A DNA stretch of 64,000 nucleotides from contig ONDF01000007.1 in assembly GCA_900316525.1 (NCBI GenBank), positions 30,759 to 94,758 of the forward strand, written 5' to 3'. Position 1 is the first letter of the stretch, and each line of letters opens with the position of its first letter. The notes beneath the pieces are model-generated. The model was not told the origin of the DNA, ran no database searches, and was given only the letters and a program-made list of their open reading frames with translations. Below, piece after piece: positions 10,491 through 18,681 of this stretch. Source of the DNA: an uncultured Bacteroidales bacterium. GTDB lineage: Bacteria; Bacteroidota; Bacteroidia; Bacteroidales; UBA932. The position numbers and the translations under genes are program-made.

Positions 10491-12395
10491 ATGGCAAATT
10501 CAGATTTCGTAAAGCATTACTTCGAATGGTGCGAGTTCCTGCAGGACAGGGACAAGCCCCAGTTCCGCCGGACGTTGGAGACCCGCACCCGCAGGGGAGA
10601 CATCACGGATGCGCTCCGCTTCCGTGTGTACGACCCCTTGTGGATGCTCTCCCGCCAGTGGCAACTCGGCGAATTCAAGGGAAATGACGCCGGAACGGCG
10701 ATGAACGTCCGTTGCAGGATTGTCCAGTCCCCGGTCATGTTTGGCGACGGAGACGAGTCGGGGGGAACCCTGCCCTTCGAGCCCCAGGTCGAACAGGTCG
10801 CTCGTGGAGATACGCCGCTGGGCCGCTTGGAAGCAGCTGCCCACTTCGTGGAGATGCTCCCTGATTTCGCGCCTTTCAACAAGCAAGCCGAGCGGGAGAG
10901 ACTCCTGGAGGACCTTGCGAGGGATATTCCTTTCTACCGTGGTTGTGACAATATCGACAGATACGCCAGCATCGGCTCCGAGGAAGTCAGATTGTTTGCC
11001 CTGTCCCGGAACAAGCGTCTTACAGATATGGAGAAAGCCTTCAGAGGGAGAGCTTTTGACGGGCAGAGTTTGTATTCCAGCCTCTTTGGGGTTACGCGAC
11101 CCCACAAGCCCGGAAAGGAACCACAGCCCTTATGGGGCATTACGCTTGAATTGGCGCATGCCTATGTCGACTGGTATTCGAATCGTTACAAACATGGCAC
11201 CGGTAAGTTTAATAAAAAGTCCCTGGGCTATCAGTGCGATGCTGTCTCCAGTACGGGCCGGTATACCAACGATTCTTACGGTGGAGGCCGACTTTCTTGG
11301 TACAGTTTCGACACGGTCACCGACGCCCCCGGTATTTCAGGCTTTGCGCGGAAGACGACCGAGATGGCCATTCCCACGCCGGTGTCCTATCCAGGGGCGC
11401 CCAACAAGCGCCTCTGGGAGTTCGAAGACCGGAAAGTGTTCCTGGGAAACTCGACCGGGATGCAGGCCAAGGGGAATGTGGCCTTCCTTCAGTATGCGAC
11501 CATGTATGGGAACGACTGGATGATCTTCCCCGTCAAGGCCGAATTCGGACAGCATCTCCGCGTCGAGGAAATCGTCATCTACGATACGTTCGGGCGGCGC
11601 TCGGTCATCTCCACGCCGGCCGAGGCGGGGGAGAACAAGGCGCGCACGTTCGGCCAGACCTGGCAGATGTTCACGAATGCGGACGTCAAGCACGAAGGAG
11701 CAGCCCCGGGCCTTCTCTTCCCGCCCGTGTTCCCCCGTACGATGGAAGGGGAGCCGTTGGAGCAGGTCAATTTCCTGCGGGATGAGATGGCGAACATGGT
11801 CTGGGCCGTCGAGACCCGGCTCCCGGACGGACTCAACTCCTCCAGGGATGCCAACCTGCTCGCGGCCGAGGTGGAGCAGTTCGTGGAGGAATCGTACGAG
11901 AAGGAGGTCGAGAAAGCGCGTCTTTCCGTCCGGGCCGATTCCGACGGGCGCGCCGTCCTGACGTCGGACCGGAATTCCGACTACAAGTTCACCCTGATGT
12001 CCGGCGTGCCCTACAACTGGATCCCGTTCGTGCCCCAGCACGTCGGCGCTGACGAGAAATCGGCGTATTCCGGCTTCCTCGGCGGAAGGGAAACAGTGCT
12101 CCGCAGAGGGAAGATGCCGGTGTACTTTGACGGGCAGTATTACCCGGTCCGGCCCTTGAGTTCCCTGCTGTTTGTGAATCACAGGTATGACCCGCCGGGT
12201 ACATTGAAAGAGGAACCGATGTTCGTCAACGAGGAAGAGGTGCAGGGCGTGGGCACCCAGGTCGTGAAGAATTGCCAGCGGGCCCGCTGGCTCTACGGCC
12301 GGACCTTCACCTGGGTGGGTTATTCCAAGCAGATCAAGTACACGCAGGGGAACAGCGATTTGAAGTTCGACGAATTGGAAGACCCGACGAAATAA
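10491..12395 (+). CDS. Conserved protein of unknown function (DPLWMLSRQWQ-motif family)
   Basis: A 634-residue protein and the last gene of the cassette. The frame is open further upstream, but the ATG at 10491 is preceded by AGGGGAGGAAAGC, an unusually good ribosome-binding site for this genome, and lies after the previous stop, so I start here. Residues about 42-71 read RFRVYDPLWMLSRQWQLGEF followed by GNDAG, a block I remember from unnamed actinobacterial and cyanobacterial proteins in similar clusters. The C-terminus has EEEVQGVGTQV, then RARWLYGRTFTWVG, then a DLKFDELE ending, also typical of that group. There is no signal peptide or membrane segment. A strong hairpin terminator overlaps the stop codon. 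The function is unknown. Confidence 0.75.
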   Translation: MANSDFVKHYFEWCEFLQDRDKPQFRRTLETRTRRGDITDALRFRVYDPLWMLSRQWQLGEFKGNDAGTAMNVRCRIVQSPVMFGDGDESGGTLPFEPQVEQVARGDTPLGRLEAAAHFVEMLPDFAPFNKQAERERLLEDLARDIPFYRGCDNIDRYASIGSEEVRLFALSRNKRLTDMEKAFRGRAFDGQSLYSSLFGVTRPHKPGKEPQPLWGITLELAHAYVDWYSNRYKHGTGKFNKKSLGYQCDAVSSTGRYTNDSYGGGRLSWYSFDTVTDAPGISGFARKTTEMAIPTPVSYPGAPNKRLWEFEDRKVFLGNSTGMQAKGNVAFLQYATMYGNDWMIFPVKAEFGQHLRVEEIVIYDTFGRRSVISTPAEAGENKARTFGQTWQMFTNADVKHEGAAPGLLFPPVFPRTMEGEPLEQVNFLRDEMANMVWAVETRLPDGLNSSRDANLLAAEVEQFVEESYEKEVEKARLSVRADSDGRAVLTSDRNSDYKFTLMSGVPYNWIPFVPQHVGADEKSAYSGFLGGRETVLRRGKMPVYFDGQYYPVRPLSSLLFVNHRYDPPGTLKEEPMFVNEEEVQGVGTQVVKNCQRARWLYGRTFTWVGYSKQIKYTQGNSDLKFDELEDPTK

Positions 12396-12407
12396 ATCGG
12401 GTCTTCC
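12377..12407 (+). terminator. Intrinsic terminator of the four-gene cassette, overlapping the stop codon
   Basis: Bases 12377-12387 (GGAAGACCCGA) and 12397-12407 (TCGGGTCTTCC) form a perfect 11-bp stem. The 9-base loop contains the stop codon of the preceding gene. A short T-rich stretch follows. Confidence 0.8.
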
Positions 12408-12410
12408 TTG

Positions 12411-12439
12411 TTGGATTTGAAAGAATTCATTATATTTGC
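12411..12439 (+). promoter_or_regulatory. Candidate Bacteroidetes-type promoter
   Basis: TTG at 12411-12413, an 18-base spacer and a perfect TATATTTG (TAnnTTTG) at 12432-12439. No open frame follows directly, so the product may be a non-coding RNA or a long leader. Confidence 0.45.
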
Positions 12440-12803
12440 AATACTTACTTACATACGTGTGAGTTTTTTATTTAATTGCTACCTATACTAAGTCCCGATG
12501 TTGGGGCGAAGTGGGCAGATTAAAACCACTAGGGAGGCAATGGTCTCGCCGGCTAACCTTACTTTGTTCTTTGTTATATTGAGACACGGTGTTTGATTCC
12601 TGATAAGTGGATTACGGTTACTGCATTTTGAGTTTAATTTACGTTTTTTTGCTTTTTTTGTTTTAATTGTCTGATATTTGTCTTGAATTGAGTTATCGAT
12701 GATCAATAGTTGAAGATTTTGCTATATGCTGGCGAGAGAAAGGGGAAAATCCATTTGGGTGACCCGGACAAAAAAATGGGAGAACGGTAACACGTTTTCC
12801 GCG

Positions 12804-12838
12804 GGAGGTACCATAGGGGGTGCCTCCTTGTTTTTTTT
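12804..12838 (+). terminator. Intrinsic terminator or attenuator upstream of the GH106 gene
   Basis: GGAGGTACC pairs with GGTGCCTCC (one G-U pair) and is followed by TTG and eight T residues. It lies between an upstream promoter candidate (12648-12680) and the GH106 start, so it could end an upstream transcript or act as a leader attenuator. Confidence 0.65.
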
Positions 12839-12861
12839 ATGCCGTCCCCATGGGGCGTCCC

Positions 12862-12892
12862 TTGCGGTTCTCCTCCATTTTCCCGATATTTG
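12862..12892 (+). promoter_or_regulatory. Candidate promoter of the GH106 gene
   Basis: TTG at 12862-12864, a 20-base spacer and GATATTTG (one mismatch to TAnnTTTG) at 12885-12892. The ATG at 12898 is only 5 bases downstream, so the mRNA would be almost leaderless. Confidence 0.4.
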
Positions 12893-12897
12893 TCCTT

Positions 12898-15800
12898 ATG
12901 GATAGAAGATGGATGACGGCGGTGCTGGCGCTGGTCCTGGCGCAGGCCGCCGGGGCGCAGACGCTCTATGAAGGCTTCGCGAACCCGCCGCAGGAGGCGC
13001 GGCCGCGCGTGTGGTGGCATTGGATGGACGGGAACGTGTCCATTGACGGAATCACGAAGGATATCGAGTGGATGGAGCGGGCCGGGATCGGCGGGTTCCA
13101 TCAGTTTGACGCGGGCGGTCTCGGGATGCGTCCCATCGTGGACGAGACGATGCCGTACCAGTCGCCGCAGTGGCAGGTCGCGGTGCGCTATGCGATGAAT
13201 CTGGCGGCGGAGAAGGGGATGGAGACCGCCGTGGCGTCGGCGCCGGGCTGGAGTTCCACGGGCGGTCCCTGGGTGAAGCCCGCCGACGCGATGAAAAAAC
13301 TTACCTGGCGGACGAAGGAAGTGACCGGGGGTACGGTCCAGCTCATCCGCCTGCCGGCGCACTTTGACACGCCCGGCACCTATCAGAATATCTCCGACGG
13401 TGGCAACGCGGAGCACTGGTTCCAGCACGTGGCCACCCTGGCCGTCAAACTTCCCGATGCGGAGCGTTCCATGCAGGAAATGGGCGCGAAAGTCTCTTCT
13501 TCCGGCGGTTCTTTCACGGTCCGTGAACTCACGGACGGCGATTTCGACCAGGACCTGCTGCTCCCGCTGGCCCAGGACGGAACGCATGCCTGGATCCAGT
13601 ATTCCTTCGACCAGCCGCAGCTCGTGCGCGCCCTGACGCTCTGCGGCGGAAAGGTCCGCAGCGTCTGGCGGAATGAGCCGCCTACCTATGAGAACTACCT
13701 GGAAGCTAGCGACGATGGCGTCACCTGGCGGAAGGTGTGCGACATTCCCTCGGCCAGCTGCCGAGTCTTGACGATGGACATCCCGGCCACCCGGGCCCGT
13801 CATTTCCGCCTGCAGGTCATCAACCCGCCGGTGGACTCCTCCCTGGTGCGTTTCGGTGTCCCGCCGACAGTCCCCAAGGGGACGAAGATTCCCGAATTCG
13901 TCCTGCACGGGGTAGTGAAGGTCAATCACGCCGAGGACAAGGCCGGTTTCGCCGCCCCGCACGATTTTGCCGATTACCTGACGCCGGATTCCTCCGACGC
14001 GGTGCACCGCATCGAGGACCTCAGCCTGATCGACGACAACGGACGGATGATCTGGGACGTGCCGCCGGGACGCTGGCGCATCTACCGGTTCGGCGTTTCC
14101 CTGACGGGCAAGAAGAACCATCCCGCCCCGCCCGAGGCGACGGGCCTGGAGGTGGACAAGCTGGACCCGAAGGCCTGGGAGGCCTATTTCAAGGAATTCT
14201 TCCGCATCTATGAAGGCGCTCCCGTGCAGTACGTCCTGACGGACAGCTACGAGGCCGGGCAGATGACCTGGACGGGGAACATGTTCGAGGAATTCAAGGC
14301 GCGCAGGGGGTATTCGCTCTTCCCGTGGCTCCCGGCGCTGACGGGGGAGATTCTCCGCAGCACGGAAGAGACGGAACAGTTCCTCTTCGACTGGCGCCGG
14401 ACGCTGGGCGAGCTGATGGCGGAGAACTACGACCGCCTGGGCGGCATCGCCCGGGAAGCGGGCTACAAGGGCCGCTACACCGAATCCCACGAGAACGGCC
14501 ACGTGTTCGTGGGCGACGGCATGGACCTCAAGCGGACGGCGGACATCCCGATGTCGGCCATCTGGATGGACAACGCCAACGACGGTTCCTCCATCCCGAT
14601 GGCGATGGCGGACATCCGCGAATCGGCCTCCGTGGCGCACATCTTCGGGCAGAACATCGTCGCTGCGGAATCCTTCACTACAAGCGGCGTGGGCGGGAAG
14701 AACTATTCCTACTGCCCGGAAAACATGAAGAATACGGCCGATATCGCTCTCTCCTGTGGCCTGAACCGGTTCGTCATCCACGAGTCCTCCCACCAGCCGG
14801 ACGACACGCACCGGCCCGGCCTGGACCTCATCGGCTTCGGCCAATGGTTCAACCGCCACGACACCTGGGCGGAGGAAGCCCGCGCCTGGACGGACTATCT
14901 GGCCCGCAGTTCCTACCTGCTGCAGCAGGGCCGCTTCAAGGCCGATATCCTCTATTATTACGGCGAAGACAACTGCATCACCGGCCTGTTCGGGAACAAG
15001 CTTCCGGAGATCCCGGCCGGCTACGCCTACGATTTCGTGAACCCGTACGCCCTGCAGCGGGCGGTGTTCCCGATCGACGGACATCTCGTCACCGAGTCCG
15101 GGATGAGCTACAAGCTGCTGGTCCTCGGCCCCAACTGCAAGACGATGTCCTACGCGCTCCTTGAGCGGATCCTGTACCTGGCCAAGGCCGGGATTCCCGT
15201 TTGCGGGACCCTGCCGGAGCGCTGCGCTTCCCTCACGGACCACCAGGAGGCCTTCGACCTGCTGCTCCTGCAGCTCAAGCCCCTGTTCCTGGACATGCCG
15301 GTGGAAGCCGCGCTGAAGGCGAAAGGCATCGAGCCGGAGTGCGTCCTTCCGGAGGGCTGGGCCTATGTGCACCGGGAGACGGACCGGGAAGACATCTGGT
15401 GGATCAGGAACTTCTCCGGCGCCCCGGGTTCCTCCGTCATCCTCGTCCGGGGCGGCGAAGGCCAGCCGCGGCTGCTGGATCCCGCCACGGGCCAGGTCCG
15501 CCGGATCAATGCGTCCACCTCGCAGGACGGTTACCGGTTCTTCAAACTCGATCTGGAAGCGAACGACGCCCTGTTCGTCGTCATCGGCAAGGCGCCGGAG
15601 ACGCCCGTTCCGGCCGCCCACATCCGGAAGGAGCCGGTCCTGACGATGGACGGTTCCTGGAAGCTTTCCTTCGAATCGGGCCTGGGAGCCCCTGCCACGG
15701 CGGTTTTCGACCACCTGATGTCCTATACCGAATCGAAGGACCCGAATATCCGGTATTATGCCGGCACGGTCACGTACCGGAAGACCTTCTCCTTGAAGAA

Positions 15801-16125
15801 GAAGCAGGTGAAGGGCGCGTCGGCCTGTGAAATCGACCTGGGCGACGTGAAGAACCTCGCCCGCGTGAAGGTGAACGGGTTTGACTTGGGCGTCGTCTGG
15901 AAGGCTCCTTTCCGGGTGGAAGTCCCGGCGGAGTACCTGCACGCCGGCGTGAACGACCTGGAAGTGAAAGTGATCAACCTCTGGCCGAACCGGATCATCG
16001 GCGACCTCCAGCCGGACGCCCCGCGGAAATGGACCTTCACCGCCTCGAACTGGTACACGGCCGATTCGCCGCTCCTGCCTTCCGGCCTGCTGGGCCCGGT
16101 GACGGTGTCAAGCCTGCACGAGTAA
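12898..16125 (+). CDS. Secreted glycoside hydrolase family 106 (alpha-L-rhamnosidase-like)
   Basis: A 1075-residue exported glycosidase. The frame runs further upstream, but the ATG at 12898 gives a good signal peptide (MDRRWMTAVLALVLAQAAGA, residues 1-20, then Gln). Mature residues begin with YEGFANPP and, at about 37-45, WWHWMDGN followed by DIEWMERAGIGGFHQFD, the usual opening of GH106 proteins, whose characterised members remove alpha-L-rhamnose from pectic glycans. Candidate acidic catalytic residues are in TDSYEAGQ (about 447) and ESHENGH (about 529). The last 130 residues (VKVNGFDLGVVWKAPFR) form a GH2-like sugar-binding beta-sandwich. It is a single gene, convergent with lplA, with 18 bases of overlapping 3' ends. 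The substrate is inferred from the family only. Confidence 0.85.
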   Translation: MDRRWMTAVLALVLAQAAGAQTLYEGFANPPQEARPRVWWHWMDGNVSIDGITKDIEWMERAGIGGFHQFDAGGLGMRPIVDETMPYQSPQWQVAVRYAMNLAAEKGMETAVASAPGWSSTGGPWVKPADAMKKLTWRTKEVTGGTVQLIRLPAHFDTPGTYQNISDGGNAEHWFQHVATLAVKLPDAERSMQEMGAKVSSSGGSFTVRELTDGDFDQDLLLPLAQDGTHAWIQYSFDQPQLVRALTLCGGKVRSVWRNEPPTYENYLEASDDGVTWRKVCDIPSASCRVLTMDIPATRARHFRLQVINPPVDSSLVRFGVPPTVPKGTKIPEFVLHGVVKVNHAEDKAGFAAPHDFADYLTPDSSDAVHRIEDLSLIDDNGRMIWDVPPGRWRIYRFGVSLTGKKNHPAPPEATGLEVDKLDPKAWEAYFKEFFRIYEGAPVQYVLTDSYEAGQMTWTGNMFEEFKARRGYSLFPWLPALTGEILRSTEETEQFLFDWRRTLGELMAENYDRLGGIAREAGYKGRYTESHENGHVFVGDGMDLKRTADIPMSAIWMDNANDGSSIPMAMADIRESASVAHIFGQNIVAAESFTTSGVGGKNYSYCPENMKNTADIALSCGLNRFVIHESSHQPDDTHRPGLDLIGFGQWFNRHDTWAEEARAWTDYLARSSYLLQQGRFKADILYYYGEDNCITGLFGNKLPEIPAGYAYDFVNPYALQRAVFPIDGHLVTESGMSYKLLVLGPNCKTMSYALLERILYLAKAGIPVCGTLPERCASLTDHQEAFDLLLLQLKPLFLDMPVEAALKAKGIEPECVLPEGWAYVHRETDREDIWWIRNFSGAPGSSVILVRGGEGQPRLLDPATGQVRRINASTSQDGYRFFKLDLEANDALFVVIGKAPETPVPAAHIRKEPVLTMDGSWKLSFESGLGAPATAVFDHLMSYTESKDPNIRYYAGTVTYRKTFSLKKKQVKGASACEIDLGDVKNLARVKVNGFDLGVVWKAPFRVEVPAEYLHAGVNDLEVKVINLWPNRIIGDLQPDAPRKWTFTASNWYTADSPLLPSGLLGPVTVSSLHE

Positions 16126-17088
16126 AGCGGTCAATTCCGCTGCAGAGAGCCTGTCGAAACAGTTTTCGACGGGCTCTTTGCTTAAGGTCGCCAGGATATC
16201 CTCCCGCGTGTAGCGGCAACCCTGCAGGGCGTCGGCAATCCGGTCGGCCGGCAGGTTCCCCAGGAAATCGCCGCTGAAGCGGAGGCCGTCGATGCAGCCG
16301 GCCTTGAGGGAGAAGGCGGCCTCGACACGGCCGCAGGCGAACTTCTTTCCGACGCGGAAGGACGCGACGGGGGAGTGGCCGTAAATCCACGCCCAGGTGC
16401 GGAATTTGGCCGCCGCATCGGCCTCGATTTGCGCGATTTGCGCGTCCGTCAGGCGGATTTCCTCGTCATCCCCCGCGAGAAGGGCCTGTAAGGCCGCCTG
16501 GAACGCTTGGATGTCCGCGAACTGAGGAAGATATGCCTTGAGGTTCGCGACGCGGCTACGGACCGAGGAAACGCCCGCGGCGGAGAGCTTGCTCCCGGGG
16601 GCGGCCAGCGCCTGCGTAAGCGTGTCGATGTCGACATCGTACATCAGCGTGCCGTGAATCATCAGGCGGTCCTTGGCCATGCGCTTGGCATAGCCGGAAC
16701 ATTTGCGGCCGTCCACGAGGATGTCGTTCCGTCCGCTGACCTCCGCCGGTACGCCCAGCTGCCGGAGCGCGCGGGCCATGGTCTCGACATAGGCGGGATA
16801 GTCCGTCTCCAGGTCCCGGATGCGTCCGGTGATGGTGTAGTTGAGATTCTGCAGGTCGTGGTAGACGGCCCCGCCGCCGGTCACGCGTCGGGCCAGGACA
16901 ATGCCCTTTTCCCGCAGATAGGGGAGATTGACCTCGGCGTATGCGCTTTGGTTCAGGCCAATAATGACGGACGGCCGGTTCTGCCACAGGTAGAAAACCG
17001 GCTCGTCCGCCTTGAGTTGTTCCAGGCAGAACTCGTCGAACGCCATGTTGAAGTGCGGGTCGAGCGAGCTGTTCTGGAGGTATTTCAT
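16108..17088 (-). CDS. lplA: Lipoate-protein ligase A
   Basis: A 326-residue enzyme that activates lipoate with ATP and attaches it to lipoyl-domain lysines. The BPL/LplA/LipB domain shows RRVTGGGAVYHD (about residues 64-76) followed by NLNYTI, and SGYAKR with the expected catalytic lysine near 130. The C-terminal LplA accessory domain follows. The start is ATG 17088, where the upstream stop and this start share a base (TAATG), indicating translational coupling to the decarboxylase beta subunit. The frame is open further upstream, but only inside that gene. Being last in an operon for a biotin enzyme is odd; the ligase could conceivably serve the biotin carrier, but the motifs are those of lipoate ligases. 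The 3' end overlaps the GH106 gene by 18 bases. Confidence 0.88.
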   Translation of the reverse strand: MKYLQNSSLDPHFNMAFDEFCLEQLKADEPVFYLWQNRPSVIIGLNQSAYAEVNLPYLREKGIVLARRVTGGGAVYHDLQNLNYTITGRIRDLETDYPAYVETMARALRQLGVPAEVSGRNDILVDGRKCSGYAKRMAKDRLMIHGTLMYDVDIDTLTQALAAPGSKLSAAGVSSVRSRVANLKAYLPQFADIQAFQAALQALLAGDDEEIRLTDAQIAQIEADAAAKFRTWAWIYGHSPVASFRVGKKFACGRVEAAFSLKAGCIDGLRFSGDFLGNLPADRIADALQGCRYTREDILATLSKEPVENCFDRLSAAELTALLVQA

Positions 17089-18233
17089 TAACCGAGGAAG
17101 GCCAGGAGGATACCGGCCGCCACGGCGGAACCGATCACGCCGGCCACGTTCGGGCCCATGGCGTGCATCAGCAGGTGGTTCTTCGGGTCGATCTCGCGGC
17201 CCACGACCTCGGACACACGGGCGCTGTCCGGCACGGCGGACACACCGGCGTTGCCGATGAGCGGGTTGATCTTCTTCGCCGGGTTCTTGATGAAGAGGTT
17301 CATGATCTTCACGAAGCACACGCCGCAGGTGGTGGCGATGACGAAGGAGAGGAGGCCGAGACCGAAGATGAGGATGGACTTGGCGCTCAGGAACTTGTCG
17401 GCCTGGGTGGAAGCGCCCACGGTGAGACCGATCAGCATGGTCACGACGTCGATCATCGGGCCGGCGGCGGTGTTCGCCAGACGGCGGGTCACGCCGCTTT
17501 CCTTCAGGAGGTTACCGAAGAACAGCATGCCCAGCAGCGGGAGACCGGACGGGACGATGAACGCGGTGGTCAGGAAGCCCACGATCGGGAAGATGATCTT
17601 TTCCTTCTGGGAGACCGCGCGCGGGGCGGGCATCCGGATGAGGCGCTCCTTCTTGGTGGTCAGCAGGAGCATGATCGGCTTCTGGATCACCGGGACGAGG
17701 GCCATGTAGGAGTAGGCCGACACGGCGATGGCGCCCATCAGGTCCGGAGCCAGCTTCGAGGACAGGAAGATGGCGGTCGGGCCGTCCGCGCCGCCGATGA
17801 TGCCGATGGCGCCGGCTTCGTTCGGGGCGAACCCGAACGCCAGGGCCAGGAGGTAGGCGCCGAAGATACCCATCTGCGCGGCCGCGCCGATCAGGATGAG
17901 CCGCGGCTGGGAGATCAGGGCCGAGAAGTCGGTCATCGCGCCGATGCCGAGGAAGATCAGCGGCGGATACCAGCCCTGCCGCACACCCTGGTACAGGATG
18001 TTCAGGACCGATCCGTCCTCATAGATACCGATGTTCAGCCCCGGGAACATGGGGATGTTGCCGACAATCATGCCGAAGCCGATCGGAATCAGCAGCATCG
18101 GTTCCCACTCCTTCACGATGGCGAGCGTGATGAAGACCAGTCCGATGACGATCATCGCCACGTTCTGCCACGCGCAGTTGGCAAAACCGGTATATTCCCA
18201 GAACTGGGCGAGGGATTGGAAGATGTGCTCCAT
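17088..18233 (-). CDS. mmdB: Sodium-translocating decarboxylase beta subunit (OadB/MmdB family)
   Basis: A 381-residue inner-membrane protein with about nine to eleven hydrophobic helices. Motifs are GIGAMTDFSALISQP and GIIGGADGPTAIFLSS, the sodium- and proton-binding signature of oxaloacetate, glutaconyl-CoA and methylmalonyl-CoA decarboxylase beta subunits. It decarboxylates carboxybiotin and couples this to Na+ export. A TTG at 18248 extends the frame, but ATG 18233 (MEHIFQSL) begins 7 bases after the stop of the biotin carrier gene and is the more natural start. Together with the genes at 18241-21200 it makes a complete complex. The methylmalonyl-CoA assignment rests on the PccB-like alpha subunit upstream. 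Confidence 0.9.
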   Translation of the reverse strand: MEHIFQSLAQFWEYTGFANCAWQNVAMIVIGLVFITLAIVKEWEPMLLIPIGFGMIVGNIPMFPGLNIGIYEDGSVLNILYQGVRQGWYPPLIFLGIGAMTDFSALISQPRLILIGAAAQMGIFGAYLLALAFGFAPNEAGAIGIIGGADGPTAIFLSSKLAPDLMGAIAVSAYSYMALVPVIQKPIMLLLTTKKERLIRMPAPRAVSQKEKIIFPIVGFLTTAFIVPSGLPLLGMLFFGNLLKESGVTRRLANTAAGPMIDVVTMLIGLTVGASTQADKFLSAKSILIFGLGLLSFVIATTCGVCFVKIMNLFIKNPAKKINPLIGNAGVSAVPDSARVSEVVGREIDPKNHLLMHAMGPNVAGVIGSAVAAGILLAFLG

Positions 18234-18240
18234 ACGGAAA

Positions 18241-18666
18241 CTACGCAATCGTTACGATCGGGTCGCCTTCCTGGAGGGTGTCTCCCTTATGCACGAGAAT
18301 CTCGGTGACGGTGCCGTCCTTGGGGGCGGGGATCTCGTTCTCCATCTTCATGGCCTCAAGAATCACGAGCTTCTGGCCCTGCTTGACCTGCTGGCCTTCC
18401 TTGACGGAGATCTCGATGATGACGCCCGGAAGCGGGGAAGGAACCTTCTCGCCGGCGCCGGCGGGCTTCGCCGCGGGAGCGGCGGCTGCAGGCGCAGCCT
18501 GCGCAGGGGCAGCCGCCGGCTGGGGAGCCGGAGCGGCGACCGGCGCGTTCTCGGACTCCACCTCGTAGGTGGCGCCGTTCACGGTCACATCGAACAATTT
18601 GCCTTCCTTGGGATTGACGGTCACGTTATACTCCTTGCCGCCGATCTTGAACTTGTACTCTTTCAT
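18241..18666 (-). CDS. mmdC: Biotin carboxyl carrier subunit of the decarboxylase
   Basis: A 141-residue protein. The N-terminal 50 residues are a beta-rich adaptor. A flexible Ala/Pro linker follows (about 50-75: APAPQPAAAPAQAAPAAAA). The C-terminal biotinyl domain carries LEAMKMENEI, whose lysine (about 107) is the biotinylation site. It ferries CO2 from the carboxyltransferase to the membrane beta subunit. Its ATG lies 15 bases after the stop of the LTD-OadG gene. Confidence 0.92.
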   Translation of the reverse strand: MKEYKFKIGGKEYNVTVNPKEGKLFDVTVNGATYEVESENAPVAAPAPQPAAAPAQAAPAAAAPAAKPAGAGEKVPSPLPGVIIEISVKEGQQVKQGQKLVILEAMKMENEIPAPKDGTVTEILVHKGDTLQEGDPIVTIA

Positions 18667-18681
18667 ATCGCTGTATTTGTT

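Larger units (their letters stand above)
12396..12897. other. AT-rich intergenic region, no recognisable gene
   Basis: About 500 bases, much richer in A+T than the flanking genes. It holds two candidate promoters (12411-12439, and TTTG at 12648-12651 with GATATTTG at 12673-12680). Bases 12513-12551 carry nested complementary segments (GGCGA with TCGCC enclosing AGTGG with CCACT) that could be a structured RNA. T-runs lie at 12644-12659, and a terminator hairpin at 12804-12838. I found no transposase, terminal inverted repeats or tRNA. It may be a decayed insertion or a non-coding RNA locus; neither is proven. Confidence 0.5.

Noticed and set aside
12396..12897. A decayed insertion sequence in the AT-rich gap
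   Set aside because: I found no terminal inverted repeats, target duplication or transposase-like translation; only the composition is suggestive.
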